This document shows positions 7,698 through 16,115 of a DNA stretch of 32,847 bases, piece by piece; the first letter of the stretch is position 1, and each line of letters starts with the position of its first letter. Under the pieces are notes generated by a model. It did no database searches, was not told the origin of the DNA, and saw nothing but the letters and a program-made list of their open reading frames with translations. The stretch is from contig JBCCQH010000094.1 of the NCBI GenBank assembly GCA_039024435.1, positions 1 through 32,847 of the forward strand, written 5' to 3'. This DNA is from JBCCQH01 sp039024435 (lineage in GTDB: Bacteria > Bacteroidota > Bacteroidia > J057 > JADKCL01). The translations under genes and the position numbers were made by a program.

Positions 7698-7931
7698 ACC
7701 CGACATTGAACCAAACGGCTTCCCTTTTACCGGCTTATCGCGCGACTTTCCCGTGGTAGGTCGGTTGTTTTATTTACTCATCGCAGCGGAGATCGCAGTT
7801 TTTTGCTCGCCCGCCGGCGAAATCTTTGGCAGCGGCAGCCGGAAATGACATGCTCAACCAGAAGAAAAAAGATTCTTGAATTCCTACATATTTTGGCCTT
7901 TGCTTCCGGGACACTACAACCTAAAAAGGGG

Positions 7932-9428
7932 CTAAAACCTCCGCAAAAACTCCTTTTGCAACCACCGGAGAGAAAATGAATCACGCTCATCGCCCAACAG
8001 ATCGTTGCGCAGTCTCGTCACCTTCCCCGAAAAACGCTTGCCTTGCTTAAAGTCCCGATCCAAAGTCAGTTGAACCATTTGGGTGGAAAATCGGACCAAA
8101 TCCCGGTAAATGGCCTTCCGATCTTTCGAGAGCACTTTGTCGCGTTCAATTACTTTCCTCACCGCCTCGTCGGCTGAACCGATGGAATCAAGATCATTGG
8201 TCATCACCATACACTTCCACTGCAAAATCCGGGTCTGCCGCTTGAGCAACTCGTCCTTGCAACCCACCAAAATCGCATTGGTCAACCGGTAGATGTTCCG
8301 GTAAGTTTCCTCTTCATCGCAATTGGGGTCGTAAAAATCCAGGATTCCCCGGCAATACATCCGGATTCGATTCCCCTCGTCCTCCAGGGGGACGGCCTGA
8401 TTTTCGTTGATGAACTCCCGGGCTTCGTCAAAATAGCCCTCCATCACAAAAAAGGTGACCATCGTTTTGTACATATCCAGACTGGGTTTGTCTTCGGCTT
8501 TGAGTTCGGGCGTGCCAATGAATTGTTGGTACAGCGCAGAGATCTCGGGGACAAACCGCTTGCGGTCCTTGCGGGCCCTGCGCCGGCAAAAATTGAACAA
8601 ATGGTCGTACAGGTCCTTCAGGTCTTCCCGCCTGATTTCCTCCGCGTGGTCCACAACCAGTGCCTTGAGCTTGCGGTAGTTTTCCTCCCCGGTCACCCCA
8701 TCCAAGGTCAAGATTGCATGGTAGTACAAGCGCACGATCAAAGGGTAAGTTGCGTACCGCCGTTCAATGCGGGCGAGAAATTGCTCGATGTCTTCCTGCG
8801 GCGTGGAGGCGTTGTTAAAGGTGCGGGCAGCACTGATCAGCGCCCCCATATTGGCAATCGTTTCCCGGGCGTAGGCCATCTCCAAACGCCGCTTCATCTC
8901 GATGAGTGCGGCCTGAGCTTCGCGGCGTTTGTTGTGCTGGTTCAAAAAAAGGACATTCAAGCGCGACAGTTCAAAGGCAGCCCAAAAATTTTCCCGGCTT
9001 TTGCGGGTTCCTCGGTCAATCCGCTTCTGCTCGGATCGGAGTATGCGCTCAAACTGTCGATCCAACTTGTTCCGCCGGGCATACTGCAACAAATGAAATT
9101 TGACCGCGGTCTCTTGTCCCCGCCATTCTTGCCAGGCCAAAAATTCACGCAAGCAGCCGAGCAATTCCGAGCGGACCCGACTCAGGTAATTCGCCTGGTG
9201 GTCCAGCGTACCGAACAGCGCGGTCAACTGCGGTTCCAAGTTCGATTCCGTCTCCTCCCCGGATTCTTTGAGCTCGATGACCGCATCCAAAATTTCCAGG
9301 TGCAGGGCAATGATTTTTTCCTGGTGTTCCGGCAAGGTACAATACACCCGGAAGCTTCTCAGCTCTTCGGAAGACACCACATTGAACCAATCAAAAAGGA
9401 GTATTCGGCTAGGGGTTGGTTTTCTCAC
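7932..9428 (-). CDS. Large all-helical protein of unknown function (TPR-like)
   Basis: 498 aa, no signal peptide or membrane helix, so cytoplasmic. The sequence is almost wholly helical with repeating amphipathic pairs and many Arg/Lys/Glu residues (segments EELRSFRVY, LDHQANYLSRVRSELLGCLR, EAQAALIEMKRRLEMAYAR, YPLIVRLYYHAIL, DLYDHLFNFCRRRARKDRK), consistent with an alpha-solenoid. It ends in an Arg/Phe-rich tail. The earliest start is a GTG at 9428; no in-frame ATG exists near it, and the N-terminal FDWFNVVSSEELRSFRVY reads like the beginning of the domain. Size and style resemble the 485-aa protein at 16116, and the two may be distant relatives, but I cannot align them convincingly by eye. 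Function unknown; a scaffold role is only a guess from the fold. Confidence 0.75.
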   Translation of the reverse strand: MRKPTPSRILLFDWFNVVSSEELRSFRVYCTLPEHQEKIIALHLEILDAVIELKESGEETESNLEPQLTALFGTLDHQANYLSRVRSELLGCLREFLAWQEWRGQETAVKFHLLQYARRNKLDRQFERILRSEQKRIDRGTRKSRENFWAAFELSRLNVLFLNQHNKRREAQAALIEMKRRLEMAYARETIANMGALISAARTFNNASTPQEDIEQFLARIERRYATYPLIVRLYYHAILTLDGVTGEENYRKLKALVVDHAEEIRREDLKDLYDHLFNFCRRRARKDRKRFVPEISALYQQFIGTPELKAEDKPSLDMYKTMVTFFVMEGYFDEAREFINENQAVPLEDEGNRIRMYCRGILDFYDPNCDEEETYRNIYRLTNAILVGCKDELLKRQTRILQWKCMVMTNDLDSIGSADEAVRKVIERDKVLSKDRKAIYRDLVRFSTQMVQLTLDRDFKQGKRFSGKVTRLRNDLLGDERDSFSLRWLQKEFLRRF

Positions 9429-9688
9429 AAGTCGTTTTGATCTAATCCGGTACCTAATTCTCGTTATCCAATCTACAAAATTGTCTTCAATATTTTGTCC
9501 AGCTTACCCTTTCTCGGCCTCCTACCGCATAAATTTTGTGGGGCGGTAGGACCACCTACCCTGTAGCGCCCGGGAGATCTTGCTGCCCAACGATGAGCGA
9601 TGGAACTTGTCGTCCATCCTCGTCCATTGTCCCAATGGTTTATCGCCCAATTTTACCTATTTTGCAACAATTCAAACATCCGGCAAGC

Positions 9689-12600
9689 ATGAAAAAACTA
9701 TTGCGAAGAAGCCTCCAAGTACTGGGCCTCCTGGTGGGGCTGATTGTCCTGGCGCTCATCCTCATCCCCCTCCTCTTTGGGCCGCAAATCAAGGAAGCCG
9801 TCAAGGGCTTCATTAACGATGAAATCAATGCCGAAGTCTACTTCGAAGATGTCGGTATCTCCATCTTCAAAAATTTCCCCAACCTCACCGTCACCCTCGA
9901 CAATTTCGGCATTGTCGGCGAGGAAGAATTCGCCGGTGACACCCTGATCGATGTCCACCACCTTGGGGTGGTGGTTAACCTTTTCAGCCTATTTGGGGAT
10001 GAGTACGAGGTCAATCAAATTACCCTTGAAGAGCCGGACATCTACGCCAAAGTCCTCAAAACCGGCAAACCAAACTGGGACATCATGCAGCCGGCGACCG
10101 ATACTGCGGCCACGGTCGCCTCCGATACTTCCTCCACCGAATCGGCCCCGCTTGCCCTTTCGCTCCGTGCCTACCGCATCGCCCAAGGACAGATCGTCTA
10201 CGATGACCACGCCAGCGATATGTATCTGAAAATCGTCAACCTAAACCACAATGGCCGCGGGGATTTTCAGGGCGACAACTACGACTTTGACACCTACACC
10301 CAAGCCGACTCGGTGACCTTCCGCCTGGCGGGCACCACTTATCTCCGCGAGGCCCAAGTCGATGCCGACCTCATCTTGGGAATCGACAATGCCGCCTCCA
10401 TGTACACGCTCAAGGAAAACCGGATCGGGTTCAACGCCTTGGAGCTTCATTTCGATGGGTGGGTCAAAATGCCGGACGATGCCATCACGATGGACCTCAA
10501 ATACAACACCAACAACAATTCTTTCAAAGGCCTCCTGTCCATGGTTCCCGGGATATACAAGCAGGATTTTGCCGACATCGATACCGACGGGACCTTCGCC
10601 CTCGATGGCTGGTTCAAGGGCACCTACTCCGAACATACGCTGCCCGGATTCCAGGCCCACCTGGGCGTCACCAACGGGCGCTTCCACTACCCGGACCTGC
10701 CCGAAGAGATCAAAGACATCAATTTTGACCTCAAGGTCGCGTGCCCGGATGGCAACTTGAACAACCTCAAGCTCAACTTCCCCCGGTTCCGCGCCATGAT
10801 GGGGACGGCTCCACTGCGTGGCCGCCTCATCGCCAGCAATCTCATGAGCGACAACATCAACCTCGACGCCGCGCTCAAAGTCAGCCTGGATCTGGCGACG
10901 GTGGACCAGTTCTACCCGATGGAAGGCCAGGAACTGCGGGGCAAATTTTCCGTCGATGGCACCGCTCAGGGAGTACTGAATTACCCAGCGGGCAAATACC
11001 CCCTCGTCAACGCCACAATGACCCTCAAAGACGGCTACCTGAAAAATTCCGAGTTCCCTTCCGCTCTGGAAAAGATGCGCCTGGACGCTGAGATGAAAAA
11101 CGCGACCGGGGACCTCAATGGCACCACCCTAGATGTCAACCAATTCCACACCGAAATCGACGGCTCGCCGATTGATGCCACCCTCCACGTCAAGGACTTC
11201 GACGACCCCAACTACGATTTGCGGCTCAAAGGCTTGCTCGACTTGGGCAAACTGATCAAGATCTACCCGATGGAAGGCACGACCCTTGCTGGGGTGCTGG
11301 ACCTGGACCTGACCACGAGCGGCATCCTGAGCGACATCGAAAAGGAGCGCTACAACAAACTGCCGACTTCCGGGTCCCTGAAATTAACCAATGTCGTGTA
11401 CGCCGATGGCGATTATCCTATGGGCTTCGGCGTGAGCGACGGGTTGATGACCTTTGCTCCGCGCCGCCTGGAAATCGCCCGCTGGGTGGGCCGGGCGGGT
11501 TCCAGCCCGATCAATGTCACCGGCTTCCTGGAAAACTACCTCGCTTACTTTACCCTGCCCGACGAGACGCTCACCGGGAAAATGACCCTCACTTCGCCAA
11601 AATTCAACGTCAACGAATGGATCGTGGAACCGGGCCAAGAGGCAGCGGCCGAAGTTCCGGTTTCCGAAGATGGCTCGCCCACCGAAGCCGAGGTCCCGAT
11701 GGAGGTCTACGAAGTGCCGGCCGGAATTGATTTTACTTTTGACAGCAACCTCAAAACGGTCCTCTACGACAACCTGACCCTGAAGGATCTGCGCGGTCAG
11801 GTCATCTTGCGGGACCAGGAAGTCCGCTTCAAAAATCTGAGCTTTGGCACCCTGGGGGGCAACTTCCGCATGACCGGCGGCTACAACACCCAGGACATCA
11901 GTGCACCGGACGTAGATCTGAACATGACCCTGATCGATCTGGATATTCCGCAGTTGTACCAGGCGTTTGCGATCGTACAGGCCGTGGCCCCGGCGGCAAA
12001 GTTCATGAGCGGCAAGGTCAACTCCAGCCTGAATTTCAAAGGTAAACTGCTGGGCGACATGAGTCCCGATCTGGCCAGCATCACTTCGGTGGGCGATCTG
12101 GTGATCAATGATGGGGCCCTAAACGATTTCAAGCCGCTCAAAGCCGTCGCCGACAAAATCAAACTGCCGTCCTTGAATACGATCAAGCTCAACCGCACCA
12201 AGATCTTGTACGAAATCCACGACGGGCGCGTCTGGGTGGATCCTTTCGATGTACCGGTCGCCAAAGGCAATATGCGGGTGCAAGGGAGCAACGGAATCGA
12301 TCAAAGCATGGATTATGACCTCGACTTCAATCTCCCCGCAGGCGCCGCCGGAAAGGCCGCGATGGACGCCGTGGCGGGCCTGATCAAGCAGCCGATCTCC
12401 GGCGATGGCAACTTGCGGGCCTTGGTGGGATTAGGCGGTACGCTAAGCCAGCCCAAAATTAAGTACGTGAAGTCTGCGGGCAAGTCCACCGTCGCCGACG
12501 TCAAAGAACTGGTCGAAGAAAAGGTCGATAGTGTGAAAACCGTCGTCAAAGACACGATCAAGCAAGTCGTCACGGACACCAAAGACAAGGCCAAAGAGGA

Positions 12601-12892
12601 AGCCCGCAAGCAGGCGGACGCCCTCCTCAAGGCCGCTCAAGCCCAAGCTGACCGCATCCGGGCCGAAGCCAAGAAAGCCGCCGACATTCTCCGGAGCGAA
12701 GGCGAGGCCCAAGCCAAAAAGACCGAGGAGTCCGCCAAAAATCCATTGGAGCGCGTCGCAATGAAGAAAGCCGCCGATTTGATCCGGAAGCAATCTCAGG
12801 ACAAAGCCACCAAGCTGGAACAGGAAGCCGATCAACGCGCCCAAAAGGTCATTGCTGACGCTCGGGCGAAGGCGGATGCATTGTTGAAATAG
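9689..12892 (+). CDS. AsmA-family protein with C-terminal coiled-coil tail
   Basis: 1067-aa membrane-anchored protein. An N-terminal transmembrane helix (about 5-27, LQVLGLLVGLIVLALILIP) is followed by the AsmA signature (VYFEDVGISIFKNFPNLTVT, then GDEYEVNQITLEEPDIYAKV). A very long beta-rich region of repeated strand units reaches about residue 920, and an AsmA C-terminal-like section includes DIDIPQLYQAF-type strands. Members are thought to form lipid-transfer bridges or assist outer-membrane biogenesis. The last 138 residues (from about 930) are a charged Ala/Lys/Glu coiled coil (EEARKQADALLKAAQAQADR), unlike the rest. ATG 9689 gives the membrane anchor at once; the frame to 9536 adds no signal. 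The gene stands alone, divergent from the 498-aa protein gene. Confidence 0.88.
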   Translation: MKKLLRRSLQVLGLLVGLIVLALILIPLLFGPQIKEAVKGFINDEINAEVYFEDVGISIFKNFPNLTVTLDNFGIVGEEEFAGDTLIDVHHLGVVVNLFSLFGDEYEVNQITLEEPDIYAKVLKTGKPNWDIMQPATDTAATVASDTSSTESAPLALSLRAYRIAQGQIVYDDHASDMYLKIVNLNHNGRGDFQGDNYDFDTYTQADSVTFRLAGTTYLREAQVDADLILGIDNAASMYTLKENRIGFNALELHFDGWVKMPDDAITMDLKYNTNNNSFKGLLSMVPGIYKQDFADIDTDGTFALDGWFKGTYSEHTLPGFQAHLGVTNGRFHYPDLPEEIKDINFDLKVACPDGNLNNLKLNFPRFRAMMGTAPLRGRLIASNLMSDNINLDAALKVSLDLATVDQFYPMEGQELRGKFSVDGTAQGVLNYPAGKYPLVNATMTLKDGYLKNSEFPSALEKMRLDAEMKNATGDLNGTTLDVNQFHTEIDGSPIDATLHVKDFDDPNYDLRLKGLLDLGKLIKIYPMEGTTLAGVLDLDLTTSGILSDIEKERYNKLPTSGSLKLTNVVYADGDYPMGFGVSDGLMTFAPRRLEIARWVGRAGSSPINVTGFLENYLAYFTLPDETLTGKMTLTSPKFNVNEWIVEPGQEAAAEVPVSEDGSPTEAEVPMEVYEVPAGIDFTFDSNLKTVLYDNLTLKDLRGQVILRDQEVRFKNLSFGTLGGNFRMTGGYNTQDISAPDVDLNMTLIDLDIPQLYQAFAIVQAVAPAAKFMSGKVNSSLNFKGKLLGDMSPDLASITSVGDLVINDGALNDFKPLKAVADKIKLPSLNTIKLNRTKILYEIHDGRVWVDPFDVPVAKGNMRVQGSNGIDQSMDYDLDFNLPAGAAGKAAMDAVAGLIKQPISGDGNLRALVGLGGTLSQPKIKYVKSAGKSTVADVKELVEEKVDSVKTVVKDTIKQVVTDTKDKAKEEARKQADALLKAAQAQADRIRAEAKKAADILRSEGEAQAKKTEESAKNPLERVAMKKAADLIRKQSQDKATKLEQEADQRAQKVIADARAKADALLK

Positions 12893-13526
12893 GCGCAGTG
12901 GCTCCTTCCGGACCTCATCGCTGGAACACCAGGGCTGTCCCAAAATCCGGCAAAGTTACCGGAACCGCATCCCCCACCGTTGTCCTATCGAAGGGCGACG
13001 AAGGAGCGAGGAGATGCTTTTCCCCGCACAGGTGAGTAAAATCCCTCCTCCACCTTTCCCCCATCATGTAGCACTTCAATCGCCCCCCATCTCGGCGAAT
13101 TTCAACGCAATTTGGCGGACATTTTCCCCTGCACTTTGCCCAAAAATGTGGGTATTTCCCCGACGAGTTATTTTGAGAATCCGAATATTTCGAAGCTTCG
13201 GAAAAACTTCACAACCGATACTTCACAAACGACCTGAATATCAAATCGTTATAGCACAAACCACCGATCAGTGTCGGGAAGTAAGAAAAAAAGCAAAAAA
13301 AATCGCAAAAAATGCCTCCTGTGGATAAATTAGAGTGATTTTAAGGGGTTTATGTGAGGATTTAAGGTTATTTTTACATGAATAGAAACATTCGGATTGC
13401 GGACCAATTGCTGAGAACAAATTGCATCACTTTTTCCAATATTTTTTGAAAGTCGAATGCAGCGTCGGCCGGAGGTAATTTTTGCGTGATACGCAGTCCA
13501 CCTGTGAACTAATCTTGGAGCCACCA
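12893..13526. other. 634-bp AT-rich spacer upstream of gyrB with a DnaA box
   Basis: No gene is supported; a 104-codon open frame from 13014 has no protein-like composition. The second half (13200-13460) is AT-rich with A-tracts and T-tracts. TGTGGATAA at 13320-13328 is an exact match (reverse strand) to the DnaA box TTATCCACA. A 10-bp palindrome CGAAGCTTCG lies at 13191-13200. It presumably also holds the gyrB promoter, but I cannot fix one: TAATTTTTG at 13476 is one base too long for the consensus. Confidence 0.5.
13320..13328 (-). promoter_or_regulatory. Perfect DnaA box
   Basis: TGTGGATAA equals the reverse complement of the consensus TTATCCACA. It lies in AT-rich DNA 199 bp before gyrB. 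A single box is not enough for an origin and may instead mediate DnaA control of gyrB, or be chance. Confidence 0.45.
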
Positions 13527-15500
13527 ATGAGCGAAAACGAAAAGAAACAAGGCGAGTACAGCGCCTCCAACATTACCGTCCTGGAAGGTCTGGAAGCAGT
13601 ACGTATGCGTCCGGCCATGTACATCGGTGATGTGGGTGCCCGCGGCCTCCACCATTTGGTCTACGAAGTCGTCGACAACTCGATCGATGAAACCATGGCT
13701 GGGTATGCTACCGAAATCAGTGTGCGCATCCACGAGGACAACTCGATCACGGTAATCGACGACGGGCGCGGCATTCCGGTCGACATCCACGAAAAAGAAG
13801 GTAGATCCGCCCTGGAAGTCGTCATGACGGTATTGCACGCTGGGGGAAAGTTTGACAAAGACACCTACAAAGTGTCAGGCGGCCTCCACGGTGTGGGGGT
13901 TTCCTGCGTCAATGCCTTGTCCAGCCATTGCGAAGTCAAGGTCTACCGCGACGGCAAAGTCTACCAACAGGAGTACAAAACGGGCATTCCGCAGTACGAC
14001 GTCAAGGTCGTCGGCGAAACCGATCAGCGGGGCACCCAAACACGGTTTTGGCCAGACGATACCATTTTCACCGCGAAAGAATACCGCTTTGATACCCTGG
14101 CCAGCCGCCTGCGGGAATTGGCTTTTCTAAACGCTGGGGTGCGCATCCACCTCATCGACGAGCGGGAAGAAATCGAAGAACGGGACGAGAATGGCCAGGT
14201 CACCGACAAAGACTTTCGCCGCCAGACCTTTCATTCTGAAGGGGGCATCAGCGAATTTGTAAAGTTCCTCGACAAATCCCGGGAAGCCCTGCACGAAGTC
14301 CCGATTTACATCACGGGCATCGACGACGAGCAAACGGTTCCGGTGGAAGTGGCCCTGCAATACAACCGCAGCTACACCGAGAACCTGCATTCTTACGTGA
14401 ACAACATCAACACGCACGAGGGTGGGACGCACGTTTCCGGCTTCAAGAAAGCCCTCACCCGCAGCATGAAATCTTACGCGGACCGCTCGGGCATGTTGAG
14501 CAAAATCAAGTTTGACATTTCGGGAGATGATTTCCGGGAAGGGTTGACCTGCGTGATCTCGGTCAAGGTCCCCGAGCCGCAATTTGAGGGCCAGACCAAG
14601 ACCAAACTCGGTAACGGCGAGGTCGCCGGGATCGTGGAAGGCATCGTCTACCGCGCCCTGAATGAATATTTAGAAGAAAACCCGAACATCGCCAAGGGCA
14701 TCATCCAAAAGGTCATCCTCGCCGCTGAAGCCCGCAATGCCGCCAAAAAGGCCCGCGAACTGGTACAGCGCAAAAACACGCTGGTCAGTGGAGGCCTCCC
14801 CGGTAAACTCGCCGACTGTTCCAGTCGCAAGGCCGAAGAGTGCGAAATCTACCTCGTGGAGGGCGATTCTGCTGGGGGCAGCGCCAAGCAGGGCCGCGAC
14901 CGCCGCTTCCAGGCCATCCTGCCTTTGCGCGGGAAAATCCTCAATGTCGAGAAAGCACATCCCACGCGCATCTACGACAACGAAGAGATCAAAAACATGA
15001 TCACTGCCCTGGGCGTCTCCGGTCTCGGGCGCGACGAAGAACTCAACCTGGAAAAGCTCCGCTACCACAAGATCATCATCATGACCGATGCCGACGTGGA
15101 CGGAAGCCACATCCGGACTTTGATCTTGACCTTTTTCTACCGCTACATGAAACCGCTGATCGAGCAGGGCTACCTCTACATTGCCGCACCTCCGCTCTAC
15201 CAGGTCCGCAAAGGCAAGCAGCACCGCTACTGCTGGACCGACGAAGAACGGGATGCCGCCGTAGCGGAATTGGGAGGTACCGAAAAGGTCGTGATCCAGC
15301 GCTATAAAGGGCTCGGAGAGATGAATCCGGATCAGTTGTGGACCACGACCATGGACCCGGACAACCGGGTGCTCGGCCAGGTCAACATCGACAGTGCGGC
15401 CAATGCCGACCACATCTTCTCCATGCTTATGGGTGATGAAGTCCCCCCACGCCGCGATTTCATCGAGCGCAACGCGAAGTACGCGAAGATCGACGCTTGA
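13527..15500 (+). CDS. gyrB: DNA gyrase subunit B
   Basis: 657-aa ATPase subunit of type IIA topoisomerase, which with GyrA introduces negative supercoils. Visible signatures are the N-terminal NITVLEGLEAVRMRPAMYIG, the GHKL ATP-site motifs NSIDETMAGY and DDGRGIPVDIH, the glycine loop GLHGVGVSCVNALS, the TOPRIM metal site EGDSAGGSAKQGRDRR and DADVDGSHI, and the C-terminal QRYKGLGEMNPDQLW. Length matches the short GyrB form without the enterobacterial insertion. CSSRKAEECE before the TOPRIM motif and the TTMDP ending favour GyrB over ParE. The ATG at 13527 with GGAG 7 bases upstream is chosen over a TTG at 13482. It is monocistronic, closed by a strong terminator. Confidence 0.97.
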   Translation: MSENEKKQGEYSASNITVLEGLEAVRMRPAMYIGDVGARGLHHLVYEVVDNSIDETMAGYATEISVRIHEDNSITVIDDGRGIPVDIHEKEGRSALEVVMTVLHAGGKFDKDTYKVSGGLHGVGVSCVNALSSHCEVKVYRDGKVYQQEYKTGIPQYDVKVVGETDQRGTQTRFWPDDTIFTAKEYRFDTLASRLRELAFLNAGVRIHLIDEREEIEERDENGQVTDKDFRRQTFHSEGGISEFVKFLDKSREALHEVPIYITGIDDEQTVPVEVALQYNRSYTENLHSYVNNINTHEGGTHVSGFKKALTRSMKSYADRSGMLSKIKFDISGDDFREGLTCVISVKVPEPQFEGQTKTKLGNGEVAGIVEGIVYRALNEYLEENPNIAKGIIQKVILAAEARNAAKKARELVQRKNTLVSGGLPGKLADCSSRKAEECEIYLVEGDSAGGSAKQGRDRRFQAILPLRGKILNVEKAHPTRIYDNEEIKNMITALGVSGLGRDEELNLEKLRYHKIIIMTDADVDGSHIRTLILTFFYRYMKPLIEQGYLYIAAPPLYQVRKGKQHRYCWTDEERDAAVAELGGTEKVVIQRYKGLGEMNPDQLWTTTMDPDNRVLGQVNIDSAANADHIFSMLMGDEVPPRRDFIERNAKYAKIDA

Positions 15501-15523
15501 TCCACCCCAAAATGCATCGCACG

Positions 15524-15557
15524 ATGGCTTGTGAGTCCGCTCACAAGCCATTTTTTT
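15524..15557 (+). terminator. Intrinsic terminator of gyrB
   Basis: Perfect 12-bp stem ATGGCTTGTGAG / CTCACAAGCCAT with loop TCCG, followed by a run of seven T (15551-15557). It lies 24 bp after the gyrB stop codon. Confidence 0.93.
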
Positions 15558-15571
15558 GCGCACCTTGCTTC

Positions 15572-15608
15572 TTCAGGTCGTCCCCCCTTACGCGCGGGAC
15601 GACCTGAA
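15572..15608. repeat. 13-bp perfect inverted repeat downstream of gyrB
   Basis: TTCAGGTCGTCCC (15572-15584) and GGGACGACCTGAA (15596-15608) are exact reverse complements separated by 11 bases. No T-run follows on the plus strand, so it is not a standard terminator for that strand. TATATTTG, a good match to the -7 promoter consensus, begins 5 bp later, so an operator or a structured RNA are both possible. Confidence 0.6.
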
Positions 15609-16115
15609 TTGGTATATTTGAAGCGGTCCCCGATTGCCATCCGACAAGCGAGGCCCTCGCCAGTGGTCCTGCGACAACCCCGAGAAATTACCCTCATACC
15701 CCATCCCAAAATGTAAATCCCGCGATTTTTCCGGATTATGCCCGGTTGCGGAAGACTCGATTTTCACGGGGATAAAAAACTGGTAAATCACTCAGGATTA
15801 AGGATTTCCGTAAACTGAGTAAAGAAGAGCTTAATTTAATCATGCAAAAAGAAATCCACATGCTCATCTCACTGAATTTTAACCCATTAATTTTGAAAAT
15901 GTGGATTTGTTTTATAATTTCAAACAAGGTTAGTCAATCGAGTCAATTTATTGCTAGACCGATGCGGTAGAATCTTTCGTGAATCAGGATTGGATGAAAG
16001 AAAATATTTACAACTACCGGTCAGTCGATACAACTACATGAAGCAAGCGAACACCGTGCTGCAAACCGCTGGGATCATTGCCCGATTAGTAGGTTAGTTT
16101 AATTCAAAGGATCGT

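Larger units (their letters stand above)
15501..16115. other. 615-bp gyrB downstream spacer, AT-rich in its second half
   Basis: No gene is supported. After the gyrB terminator there is a second strong hairpin (15572-15608) and then a consensus-like TATATTTG at 15613-15620. From about 15760 the DNA is AT-rich; AAATCCACAT (from 15850) and its reverse complement ATGTGGATTT (from 15899) form a spaced inverted pair, each two mismatches from a DnaA box. The spacer ends in the ribosome-binding site AAAGG (16106-16110) of the 485-aa protein gene. Confidence 0.5.

Noticed and set aside
8523..9440. 305-codon frame antisense to the 498-aa helical protein
   Set aside because: It mirrors the codon bias of the real gene; the translation has no domain or start signal.
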